Below are positions 11,708 through 22,711 of a DNA stretch of 64,000 nt, in pieces. Both the position numbers and the translations under genes were made by a program. The DNA lies in contig OX393580.1 in NCBI GenBank assembly GCA_947652605.1, positions 14,404,159-14,468,158 of the forward strand. The letters run 5' to 3'. Positions within the stretch are counted from its first letter, which is position 1; each line of letters opens with the position of its first letter. The notes beneath the pieces are model-generated. The model was not told the DNA's origin. It made no database searches and saw nothing but the letters and a program-made list of their open reading frames with translations. Origin of the DNA: Elmis aenea (lineage: Eukaryota > Arthropoda > Insecta > Coleoptera > Elmidae).

Positions 11708-13756
11708 TTATTGAGAAGTTGAAGTAGTAGCCTCTTCTTTGTTCTTATTAGGATCATCTGGTTTCATGGCAGGGAATAAGAGCACTTCCTGAAAATTTAA
11801 GAAAATATTTTGAATAATTACAATGCCCATTTTTGCCAAATGAAAATTATTTTTAATAAATATTCGAAATGGAATAAATTACAAATTAAATTCACACTTC
11901 TCACCTTAATATTGTTACAATCTGTTAAAAACATAGTCAGTCGGTCAATTCCCAAACCCCATCCACCTGTTGGTGGCAAACCATACTCCAGGGCTGTGCA
12001 AAAGTTTTCATCAACTATTTGTGCTTCGTCATCACCGGCAGCTTTATCTTTGGCTTGTTCTTCAAATCGCTGTCTCTGAACTGCTGGATCATTGAGTTCA
12101 GTGTACGCATTACAGACCTCTTTTTTCAAAACAAATAATTCAAAACGTTCGGTAATACCAGGTATAGATCTGTGCCATTTAGCTAAGGGACTCATCATCT
12201 GAGGATGTTCAGTTATATATGTTGGATTGATACATTTTTCTTCTATTAATTCACCTACTAACTTATCTAAAAGTCTGGCAGATGTTCTAGGAGGTGGACA
12301 TTCAACTTCATGTTTAATGCAGAGATCGCTCAATAATTTATTTCCTTCTTCCGATGATAGCTGATCTGCTGGAGGTAATTTTACATTCATTGCTTGCTCC
12401 AAAGCTGGCAACATCGAAATTCGTTTGAATGGGGGAGTAAAATCCACTTCAATTTCTTCACCATCTGGACCATCAGGATGATATTTAATTTTGTATGATT
12501 TGTGGATATTATAAACCATGCCAGATAGCAGCGACTCGGTCATGGTCATAAGATCATTATAATCAGCATAAGCCATATAAAACTCGCAAGTCGTGAACTC
12601 TGGGTTATGAGTCAAATCAATACCTTCATTTCTAAACTGTCGTCCGATTTCATACACTCTATCTAATCCTCCAACCACAAGCTGTTTAAGATATAATTCA
12701 GGTGCAATTCTCATATACAACTGCATGCTAAGTTCGTTATGATACGTAACAAAAGGCTTTGCAGTTGCACCACCCGCAATCATATTCATCATAGGAGTTT
12801 CAACTTCTAAAAATCCCAAATCATCAAAAAATCGTCTGACATAGGCAATTATTTTGGAACGAGTTTCAAAAATATTGCGTACACGATTATTCAATATCAA
12901 ATCAAGATAGCGTTGTCTAAATCGAGTTTCCTTATCTTTTAGACCAAAATGTAAGTGAGGCAACATATGTAAACAAGGTGCTAATAATTTCAGATGTTTT
13001 GGTATAATTGACAACTCTCCCTTCTTTGTTCTTGTAGGTAAACCTTCAATACCAATTATGTCTCCACGTCTAATTTTACCAACAACTTCGGCGAATTTAT
13101 CTTCACTCTCATAGTACTTAGCTGTTGCCATAACTTGAATTTTAGTACCCTCTCCACGAAGATCATAAAATACTAACTTAGCACCAGACTCACGAATAGC
13201 ATGTACACGACCGGCGACACAAACCATATCTGATTCAATAATCTCGCTATCTTTCAAATATGAATAGTTCGCTATGAAATTCTCAAGTGATGTTGAAACG
13301 TGAAATTTGTGAGGATATGGTTCATGTTCACCACCCATTTCTTTAAGTTTCCCAATAGCTTGAGTTCGTAACTTGAAATACTCATTGGGGCTAATATCTT
13401 CTTCATTTTCCTTTTTGACTACTGTTTTCTGCACTTGCTCTATTTGTTGAACAGATTTCTCTGCTTTTTCTTTAGCTTTTTGTTCAGCTTTTAATCTTCT
13501 TTTCAGTTCACTAAAATAAAAATAAAATTGATAATTAATTTAAGTGGATAAAATAAGACATACCTTTTAGATAATTGCATACATTGGGAATGTAATACGT
13601 ATAAACGTCTTCGAAATATGTTGAGCATTATAAAGTCTTACAGTTAATTACTTTAAGTTACATCATGCATCAATAAACATATTTATACAAATAAAACTGT
13701 GGTAACTAAATCTCAACTTACTTTTTAGATAACTTTTCTGTAGTTGTATCTGCCAT
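11708..13756 (-). CDS. KARS1: Lysine--tRNA ligase (class II), cytosolic form
   Basis: Exons 13756-13722, 13510-11905 and 11788-11708 total 1722 nt (573 aa), close to human cytosolic LysRS. The N-terminus [20 protein letters not shown] matches the animal-specific basic extension ([14 protein letters not shown]) that binds tRNA. An OB-fold anticodon-binding domain follows (about 100-210: [20 protein letters not shown]). The class II core has motif 1 ([20 protein letters not shown]), motif 2 ([20 protein letters not shown]) and motif 3 ([13 protein letters not shown]). The enzyme charges tRNA-Lys and in animals belongs to the multisynthetase complex. The last exon encodes [14 protein letters not shown] and a short variable tail. 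A minus-strand AATAAA lies at 11686-11681. An alternative first coding exon is listed separately. Confidence 0.96.
13564..13628 (-). CDS. KARS1: Alternative LysRS exon encoding a probable mitochondrial targeting peptide
   Basis: In the 211-bp intron after the cytosolic first exon, an ATG at 13628 opens a 65-nt frame, [17 protein letters not shown]..., ending at a consensus donor (AAAAG|GTATGT). Joined to the common acceptor at 13510 it gives ...[13 protein letters not shown], in frame. With the two shared exons it totals 1752 nt (583 aa). The peptide is Arg-rich, lacks acidic residues and suits an amphipathic presequence. In mammals one LysRS gene makes cytosolic and mitochondrial enzymes by alternative splicing near the 5' end, so this exon is the likely insect counterpart. 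Its use in transcripts is inferred. Confidence 0.75.
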
Positions 13757-14765
13757 TTGGTCAAATTTAATAGCAATGCTGAAAATATAGCACAATGACA
13801 AAATGCACGCCTAGCTTATTCGAGCATGTCACACCACCGACGTTCATGTCAAAAATATATAACCTCACATTAAAGCCAATGGACCGGTAGTTTCTGAAGT
13901 TAGTCATGTAACACCAAAGCGGTATCGTCAAATAAAATACAAATTATTATGCGGGTGAACTTACGAACAAAAGTAATGCTATTGGTCCACTTCTCACTAG
14001 TAATTTAAGCCACAGAACATACACAAGCAGAATCCAGAATGGAAATCTCCTAGTTACAAAACAAATAGGGTACCTTAATAAACAGGGTATGGACAGGCGA
14101 GGACAAGTTTCTATTGGCTGAGGTGTATATACGGTCTGATACGGTCTACGGTACCTCTATTATATAACAGGGTATGGCCACGCTTCACAAACCCTCCAAA
14201 TTTCTAATAGCCGCTATGGGATTATATAGGATTTCTTTTAATAACTCAATTTTTAAACGAAATTTGCAGGTAAAAACTCAATTGGCGTGCAGAAATAGAT
14301 GCAATAATAAGTATAGCAATTAAAAAATGAGTAAAATGAAGGATTAACAATTGTTATTAGCTATTAATGTTTAAAAATCGTTTACGGAGCGCGTATTTCC
14401 ATGGTAGGCATGCAACCCATGACACACGCCGTGTATCATGGGGTGTAGGCATGTAAGGAATAAAACAAGCGTTATAATAAACGTATTTTTTAATGTCCAA
14501 TGAGCAACTAAAAAGTATAGGTTCATCAATTTAATTTCATATTTTATCACAAAATTACATTATTAATCCCAATCATTGCTATTAAGTTCGATGTAGACCA
14601 ATAATATTACAATGCACATTTTCTTAAAAATTAAAAAAATAATTTTATTTAACTTACCTTATAAAATTTATGTATGGTAATAACTTAAAAAACTATCACT
14701 AATGTCTTTTAAAGTTTTGGATCGCACTTAAACACTATAAACACGCAAGAAAAAAATAAAATATG
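13757..14765. other. LysRS upstream region with a solo copy of the 63-bp loop sequence
   Basis: Upstream of the LysRS start. The 14067-14130 stretch (AGGGTACCTTAATAAACAGG...) repeats, with about one substitution and one indel, the spacer of the inverted repeat at 14766-14988. A shorter echo (AACAGGGTATGGCCA) is at about 14166-14181. The rest is AT-rich with no gene I can recognise; LysRS promoter elements must lie at its left end. Confidence 0.5.
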
Positions 14766-14988
14766 TTCATTTGCCTATCTCCACCATACAAACTATTTAA
14801 AATCTGGAGGTCGCAGCCTAACGGCAAGCGAAACTCGACCGTATTAGGGTACCTTAATAAACAGGGTATGGCCAGGCGAGGACAAGTTCTATTGGCTGAG
14901 GTGTATACAATACGGTCGAGTTTCGCTTGCCGTTAGGCTGCGACCTCCAGATTTTAAATAGTTTGTATGGTGGAGATAGGCAAATGAA
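14766..14988. repeat. Perfect 80-bp inverted repeat around a 63-bp spacer
   Basis: Arms 14766-14845 and 14909-14988 are exact reverse complements, 80 of 80 bases. The GC-richer inner portion includes GGAGGTCGCAGCCTAACGGC. The spacer 14846-14908 is a second copy of the sequence at 14067-14130. No open frame. It could be a very young MITE, a foldback insertion, or an inversion/duplication of local DNA around the spacer. Confidence 0.9.
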
Positions 14989-14999
14989 TGTGTGTGGTT

Positions 15000-16926
15000 G
15001 TGCCCCTCATTGAATAATTTAATCAATGGTTCCGCTACTTAGATTAGTGGAATCTGTAACTATCTTAAACACTTTCACTAGCGCCACCTGAATAGTCCGC
15101 TTGGTACTAAATCGAAACACGGGACAGCATTGCATATAGCAGTTCCACCCCCCTGATTTAAGCTATAAAAATTGGTAATAAATAAATTTAACATTATATC
15201 CAACTGTTTTTAAGATATTCGATTTTTTTGTTTTTTCTTGAATAGCATCCCAAATTTTCAGACATAATTTGAAAGCTGTTGAAATTCTTGTTATATTAAT
15301 TATATATTAAATGTAACTATGTTTGGCGATAAAGTTCTATATAGTAAACATTCAAAGAAGCATTTGAAAAAAAAACGACTAAAAATTCCAAAAAAGCTTT
15401 TTGTAAACGCCTAATGATATAAATAATACAAAGAAAATGAACAAAAGCATAAATTAAAAAATAATATAAGGTTTTTAAGGTATACGATTTAGAAAACTCC
15501 ATATACATAGTATTTAATTTAAATACATAATTAAAAACCACTTTGAAATCACATGATACATAATCAAAGAAGCAGAAGCCTGTGAACAGAAAGAAGTAAC
15601 TATTATAGAAGCTTCGATAAATTGTTAGGCATGTAATCATGGAATATTATGCATAAAATAAACAAAAGTGTAAATTAAATAAAAATTTAATTAAAAACTG
15701 CAAGTTACTATACTTTATTAAATTTATTTATTATTTTTTCATTTCGCTTATGTTCTTGTGTATTATATGTACGATGTTTTAACAATTTATCCAAACCGGT
15801 TTCATAATTTTTTCAGAGGTTTCTTTGATTGACCTAATGTTTGCTTCTTTCATAAAAAAAGTTTCTCGCAAAAGATAATATAATTATACGTATTTCATGT
15901 GATAGGAAATTTCAAGAATTTTAAATGATATGTTAAAAAGATATGGAGTACGTTCAAAAAAAAAGTTTTATGGATTATCTCAATCAATAAAATTTATGTA
16001 AAATGGTAGGAAATAATAACTTAAGGGTTGAGAATTTCTTACTGAGACACCCTGTGTAAGCAATAAACGCGTATCTTTGACTTCTGTATAAAACAATGCG
16101 TTAAACTGAATCCAAAAAATTATATAAGTGTATTTAGTGCACTTAAATGTTAAATTTTGTGCTTGTTGAGAACTCATATGCGTGCAAATCTATATCCACT
16201 CCAGTCCATAAAAGTATTTTTATTGTATTATATAGATATGTTACGGTTCATGTGATAAATCCGGTTAGTATTAATACTATTAATACTAACCGGTCATTGT
16301 GATTAATATGAGTGCTAGGATCACAATTAGTTTGTTTTTTTAAAAGAAAAAACTTTAACCGACCATTATCCTGAGCTTTTATTACTGAGCAAACGAATGA
16401 CGAACAGGTTAAAGGAGGGTTTAATTTTTTTTTTTTTTAAGAAAACACTCACATTCATATTAATCACATTGACCGGTTATTATTAATACTAAACGGATTA
16501 ATCACTTGAACCGTAAGAAATACATCAATGATTTTTAGCACCTGTAACGAGAAACCAAATCGGTGCCCAAATGACGATCGTTTTATTTTTTAAGCTCATA
16601 TCAGCGCTATTTTTGTTGCATAGCACATTTTTTATTTCAGAAGCTAAAACCAAATCAGCTTCCCTATTTGACGATTTGGCGTCCGAAATAATCGCCTCAC
16701 CCCAAACCACGGCTTTGTACTTTGTACGAATTATAAAGTATAGTAATTATAAAACGTCTGCGAATATATTTATTTTGAAACTCTCTGTATATAATAATAT
16801 TGGTGATGTACGTGTAGACAAATATAAGATGAAAAAGGGGCGTGTTCAAAATTTTTATTTACAAACGAAACATGGAGTAAGGAATTGAAAATATTGATAT
16901 TGGTGTATTGTATATAGTCTGAAAAC
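15000..16926. other. Intergenic region upstream of the first zinc-finger gene, with one MITE
   Basis: Mostly AT-rich DNA without recognisable genes. The small frames at 15317-15640, 15980-16177 and 16525-16888 are low-complexity and resemble nothing I know. A palindromic MITE occupies 16241-16516 and is listed separately. The first zinc-finger gene's promoter should lie within the last few hundred bases. Confidence 0.4.
16241..16516. mobile_element. Palindromic MITE (276 bp)
   Basis: The ends TTACGGTTCATGTGATAAAT and, inverted, TTACGGTTCAAGTGATTAAT are followed by CCGGTTAGTATTAATA and CCGTTTAGTATTAATA. GGTTAGTATTAATA is itself part of a smaller internal palindrome near 16264-16294. No coding capacity; the family is not recognised. 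Confidence 0.75.
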
Positions 16927-19900
16927 ATGGAATCGTTCACAAAGTATGAGCATCTTCAAATTGAAGAGGTTTGTAGAATATGTTTAACAAAAAAAGAACA
17001 TATGAGTCTTATTTGTGAGGCTGGCTTAGCAGATATGTTATTAGAATGTGCTTCCGTGCAGGTAGGATAACAATAATACAATAACTGGTGATAAAGGAAA
17101 AATTATTTATTTATTTTGGTAGGTAACTCCAGAAAATGGATTATTTAATTTGGTATGCAGTCAGTGTGCAAATGAAGTTAGTCGATGGTACGTATTTAAA
17201 CAACAAGTGACACGGTCATTTGAAATAGGACGATTGTTATTAGAAAAAAAAATGAAAACCGAAACCACTAACAGTATTAATTTTGTAAAGTGTGAGAGTG
17301 TAAAATTTTTATTAAATGGTGACGAATCTTCAAGTAATTCAAATATATCACGTTCAAGTTCAATAATAGAAGATGTGGAGAAGCTTAGCAGTTTACTTGA
17401 AGATCATCCACCAAATAAATCTGAGTGTAACGACCATGCTTCTCAGACACATAATACTCGCTCGATGCTTGATTTTACCAATGAAATGAATAAGATTAAT
17501 AATGTACTAGATATTGTTGCACAAGATAAAACGGATAGCAGCAGTTTAGATACTATTATAACAAATTCTGGTAATGCAACTACAGAAATATGTTCTCCTA
17601 GTCCTAAGCGAAAAAAATCATCGGAAGAATTAATTTGCAAAGATTGTAATAAACAGTGTACGTCAACTAATTCTTTTAATCGTCATATTAAAACCCACGA
17701 TGACAGCAGACCCTTTATTTGTTGCAAATGTGATAAACCTTTTAAAACTTCTCAAGTATTAGCAGAGCACATGAAACGTCATTATGACGATAGAAGACAT
17801 AAATGTGGTGTTTGTGGACAAAAATTTTATGCTAAAGCTAGTCTGAATGATCATATGAGATCACATACAGGAGAACGGCCTTTTAAATGTGAAACCTGCG
17901 GACGATCTTTTGCCACTAAAGCTATATTGAGACAACACACAGTGGTAAGATAATTGAACATTATGTGTTTATTACGTAGTATATGATAATTTTATGTATT
18001 CATAATTGGAGCAAGAATATGTTTTGTAGTGGACAGAAAAAGGTTTTTTGTTTCAATACAAATTAAAAGCTAAAATTGACACACTTAACAGACTTTTAAT
18101 TATTGAAAAAATTAAAATTATTTTGGTAATTATTTTGCCTTTTTTCAAGTTACCTGTAAAATGTAAAATATTCGAAATTCTAGATACACCATTGCCAACT
18201 GCAACAGACACAAGGTCGGTTAAATACATATAAGTTTAAATAGGGCAAAAGTTGGTAACCAGGTAATACCATAATTTTGTATAATTACATGGCAAACTAG
18301 ATACTGTTAAAGAACAAAAATTAGTCAATGTATTAAATGTAGATATCTTGATATCTATCTCCATTGCGATGTTTAATAGAAAAAACTTGTTGAGGAAGAA
18401 GCTGTAATAAGTTTCACTTAGTGTAAAATAAAGATGCTAAATTAATTTGCTTTAGCAACACATAGTTTCTGAGATAAATGACAAAGTTACATTTTTTGAA
18501 TAAATATCTGTAATTAGCTTTCACTTTAATTTTTTATGTAATATAAGGGTCAACATGTGTATTTTATATTTGGTTTAGAACTACAGCAAAAGTAATAAAA
18601 TATCCTATAAAACTAGAGTACCATGGAATAAAACATAATTGGATTGTAATTTTAAAAAACCATAATTAAAGTAAAAACAAATTCATAGAAACATATAACT
18701 GAAGTTCTTTAATAGAACTCATTTTATTTATTACGATAATCGAAGTTTACTTGTTGCAAATGGTAATTCATCTTATCATCCAATACTTTTTTGTACATTA
18801 AAAATTTGATTCACGTAAAACAAAAATGGACTTAATATGAATATAATAAATTTTAGAAATAAAATGTAATAAACCAGTGGTTCCCAAACTTTTTCGGTTC
18901 GCGGTGCATGTTATGTTTCAAGATTTGTCCAGGACAGGATATCAAATCATAATTTATTCAATTCAAAGTAATGTATATACTTTTTGCGCTTAAACTAATA
19001 AATTACTTATGAATTTGTTAAGGTTGCAAAAGATGTCTAATATTGGAATATTTCCCAGCGCCCATGTAGGCCAGTTTGGGAACTGCTGCGGTAATTTTGT
19101 TACATTTTCATGAGTAAAAATTATTAAAACTAAATCACAAGTGTTTGAGATTTTTGTTGTTTTTTTAATTAATAACGAAATTTTGATAACAAAACTAATA
19201 CTCAATTATTTGTATCGCTTAGTTGTTAATAAGTTAAATAAGAAAATTACTTATGATTATTAATAAATAAGCATTAACATGTACAGGGTGGTCCAAATTC
19301 GATGGGATTACATGGGTATCTCGCTTAATATTCAAGATAGAGAAACGGTTAACTTACCAAAAATGCGCAGTTTTTTAAGACAAACTCAGAACTGTTTTCA
19401 AAAATATTCTATCATTTCCGATTTTTGAGTTAATAGAAAACAGCTGTTTTTTTTTGTCATAATAATGTGTCATATCTCCGTTATTGTTGTAAATATCGAA
19501 AAAATTTATAAGGATTATTTTTAGATATTTTAATGCTATATTTTTTAAAAAAATTTACGCTGCCGTTAAAAAGTTATGACACAAACAAAACATACCTTTT
19601 TTTAAATGGAAGCTTTAGTTGGCCATGGCCTATTTAAATTCCTTATTTTTTTCTCATCCCAAATATATAGGGGTTGATGTAGATATTTTCAATAATACCC
19701 AAGTTACGAAGGTTTTTTTATTTGCCAGTTTCCAGTATTTATTTCTTGCAAAATCTAGTTTAGTCATGACATGTAAAGAAAAAAAAACATCACATTTAAA
19801 AGCTATTATAACTATACAACTTTTCCCATTTAACGAATTTCTTGGCACTTATTATAATAAAGATAAAGTACCTACCATAAAATGTCTTGCGAATCGAGAC

Positions 19901-20668
19901 ACCCTGTATAGTTTTTATTTGAAACATATTTTGTGTGTGCTTATCATGTATTCTCAGAATATAGTTTTTATTTTACTTAATGCTATAAAATCAATATATA
20001 AGTAAAAAATTAACAAAGTGACATCAAACAATATGTTAATTTTTTAGGTCCACACAGAGCGACAGAAAAAATATCAATGTGACATGTGCAATAAATATTT
20101 ATTAACAGCTGGCAGCCTAGAAACACATAAACGGAAACATACCGGCATAAAACCTTTTCAGTGTTCAGGGTGTGACAAGTCATTTTTCACAAAGGAAGCC
20201 ATGCAAAGACATTTTGGTGCCATACACGATACTGATAATAATTTTTTGTGCAATGTTTGTTCGAAAGTATGCAGTACAAAGGTACATCTTAATAATCATA
20301 TGAAAAAGAAACATTTAGGATTGGGTCGTCCAGCAAATGCAATCTGTAACGAATGCGGTAAACAGTGTGGATCTGCCGCCGAACTTAAAGTTCACATTCG
20401 TGTTCATACAGGAGAACGTCCTTACGTTTGTGATATATGTGATAAGAGGTTTATTGCTAAAGGTAATCTGAATTCACATAAACAAAGGCATACTGGCAAA
20501 AAACCGTTTTTATGTAATCACTGCGGCAAAGCATTTGGGGAAAAATCGACACTAAAAGTTCATGAACGCATACATACAGGAGAACACCCATACAAATGCA
20601 ATATATGTGGTAAAGCTTATGTGCAAAGCAGTGCTTTAAGAACACATCTTAAGAGTCACTGGAAGTAG
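16927..20668 (+). CDS. ZAD and C2H2 zinc-finger protein, tandem copy 1
   Basis: Three exons (16927-17061, 17123-17944, 20048-20668) total 1578 nt, 525 aa. Residues 1-90 form a ZAD domain: EEVCRICL supplies the first Cys pair and LVCSQCANEV the second. This insect-enriched domain mediates dimerisation. An acidic, Ser-rich linker follows, then eleven C2H2 fingers from about residue 210 (ICKDCNKQCTSTNSFNRHIK) to the end (YKCNICGKAYVQSSALRTH). TGERP/TGKKP linkers join most of the later ones. Intron 2 falls inside the fourth finger between its two His (HTV|VH). Likely a nuclear DNA-binding transcription factor; the target is unknown. Copy 2 has the same exon plan 2 kb downstream. Start: first ATG, just upstream of the ZAD Cys pair. 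Confidence 0.93.
18875..19088. mobile_element. Probable hAT MITE in intron 2 of zinc-finger copy 1
   Basis: Begins CAGTGGTTCCCAAACTTTTT and ends AGTTTGGGAACTGCTG, an inverted pair of the hAT-type end also seen at 31880. No clean 8-bp target duplication is visible, so the exact right end is uncertain. Confidence 0.6.
19284..19906. mobile_element. CAGGGTG-end foldback element, family B (CAGGGTGGTCCAAATTCGAT)
   Basis: Left end CAGGGTGGTCCAAATTCGAT, with TCTCGCTTAATATT at base 36. The right end is a diverged AATCGAGACACCCTG, with TA on both sides (19282-19283, 19907-19908). The interior resembles 39276-39837 (TATATAGGGGTTGATGTA; CTTATTTTTTTCTCATCCC). The right terminus may belong to a related subfamily. 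No conserved protein. Confidence 0.7.
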
Positions 20669-22711
20669 ATCGACTTAATGTTATTTATTTATTTATTTGT
20701 TTATTTATTTATTTGTTTATTTATTTATTTATAGAGCCTGTATTTACATTAAAGAATAACTAAAGCATTTGTATTATTATTACTTCACTGTGTAACTATG
20801 AATCGAAAATATAATATTCAGTGTGTCCCTATAATCCTTCACTATAATAACATAAGGTGACCATTCGTCCCTGATTTTCGGGGACATTCCCTAAAACAAA
20901 ACCCAATTCCCGGAATATTCTTGTACCCAATTTTCATAATTTTCTCATAAACTTTTAAAATAATGTAAGCTATGGTACGATAGTCATTGTTGCCAAATTA
21001 TGCAAATCTGATAGTCTGGCAACATTGTAACAGTGTTACCGCTCATTGGATACGAAAACTGGAGTGGGAGGAAGTTTTGAAATGAGCAAAAATCTCAGGA
21101 GTTTTTACTTTCTGCTCTTTTATTTGAATTAGTCGATTTTTGTTTTTGGTAACCCGAAACTTCGGAGAGAAAAATGGGCACGTTACCATAACAGCTCGGC
21201 TAACTTGATTTGTCCTTTTTGATTTAAAAAGATATAACTTTAGTGTTAATTATGAAATATTTAGATGGTTGCATGTTCTTTTTAAATATTATTAAATAGC
21301 TTGTAAAAAAATTTGTTAAAAACAAAAACAAATTAGAAGTCTTTGATAAACAGTTAAAATGGAAAAAATGCATAAATTACATAAAAATATCAAGTTTTTT
21401 AATGAATTTCACAATAAAAAATTTATACTATTTCCATTCCAGACAGTATTACTTTTTACTACTTTTTGTTGTTTCATATATTTTTACACTTATTTTGATC
21501 TTGTTTCCTTTTTAAATTTAAAAAAAAGTATGGTAAGAGATAGTTGAATCATTGATTTTCGATGGTTGAATTATACATGTATAATGTGATAAAAAAATTC
21601 TAGAATTTTTAAATTAATGACTTAAAATAGTGTGTGCTATTTAAAAGAAAAATCAAATATCTAGGAAAAAAATTATTATATTAAATTCAACTTGGCATTA
21701 AAAAGTATAGCGTGCTATTTAAAAAAATTAAATAAAATGAAACTAATTCAATTTGAGTACCTAAAACAATTGAACATGTGTAAAATCCAAAAATATATTT
21801 TTAAGATGACTTTCCACCCTAAATTTTTCTAATATACACGAAAGCTTTATTTCTTCAAATAGAGAAGTTGCAAGATTTTGGAGAGGTCTTACTGGGATAA
21901 CCTGTAGTTTACTACGATTTAGCAAAATTAATCGTAAATTTGGCGTTGTTTTTAAAAAGAGGGATGCTAATTTAATTATCATAATTATAGGTTTGGGGTT
22001 ATTTTTAAATTGTATCAACGGAGTGCTATATAAATATCAGTAAATCTCGACTTTTATAATGTAAAAATTAAACATAGCTCCCATAAAAAATAAGGGAATT
22101 GATAATGGTCCAAAGTAGATTAAACATCTGATAATTCTAGAGGAAGTCGCTACATTAGATTCAGTCTAGAAAGTTACATTGAGAGAGAAGGTTTTTGGTA
22201 TTGTGTTTCAAAATAAAAGAAATAAAACAAAAATAAAAGGTTTTTTTTTAGTAACTGCTACGGCAAATTTTATTTTAGAAAGTAACCGAATTTTTGCTCA
22301 CAAATGACCAACTTTGTAGCTTTTAAGATGAGGTAAATTTCAACATTGGGACCCATACACCCATATAGTTTTAAAGGACATATTTTGTTTAAATTTGTTC
22401 TATGATGCAATAATAAAGCTTTGTCGGTTATTTACATGACATCACTCAATAACAACACTATTATATTATGGCTAAATTCCGTGGAATATAAGTACATGTA
22501 ATTCAAAATACGTAGTATACGTCTGTTTATTTACCAACTAATCAATACCCTACTAAAGAGAGCACACGTTATTGATGCTGTCCTTTAAAGTTTTACACAA
22601 AATGACGTGAGCTCACATTTTATTTCAGAAAATTCTTTAAATTTCAAAGAAGTTTATGAAATGTGTTCATTTATAATCCTAATATGAAACGTTTATTACT
22701 GGTTGAACAGC
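20669..22711. other. Intergenic region between the two zinc-finger copies
   Basis: Contains a TTTA/TTTG microsatellite at about 20681-20732 and an element at about 20864-21185. The latter's left end is AAGGTGACCATTCGTCCCTG and its right part is CTTCGGAGAGAAAAATGGGC; an internally deleted relative is at 59451-59519. The remainder is AT-rich with no recognisable gene. The promoter of zinc-finger copy 2 should be near 22500-22700. Confidence 0.5.
20681..20732. repeat. TTTA/TTTG microsatellite
   Basis: Tandem TTTA units with interspersed TTTG variants just after the stop codon of zinc-finger copy 1, in its probable 3' UTR. Confidence 0.85.
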
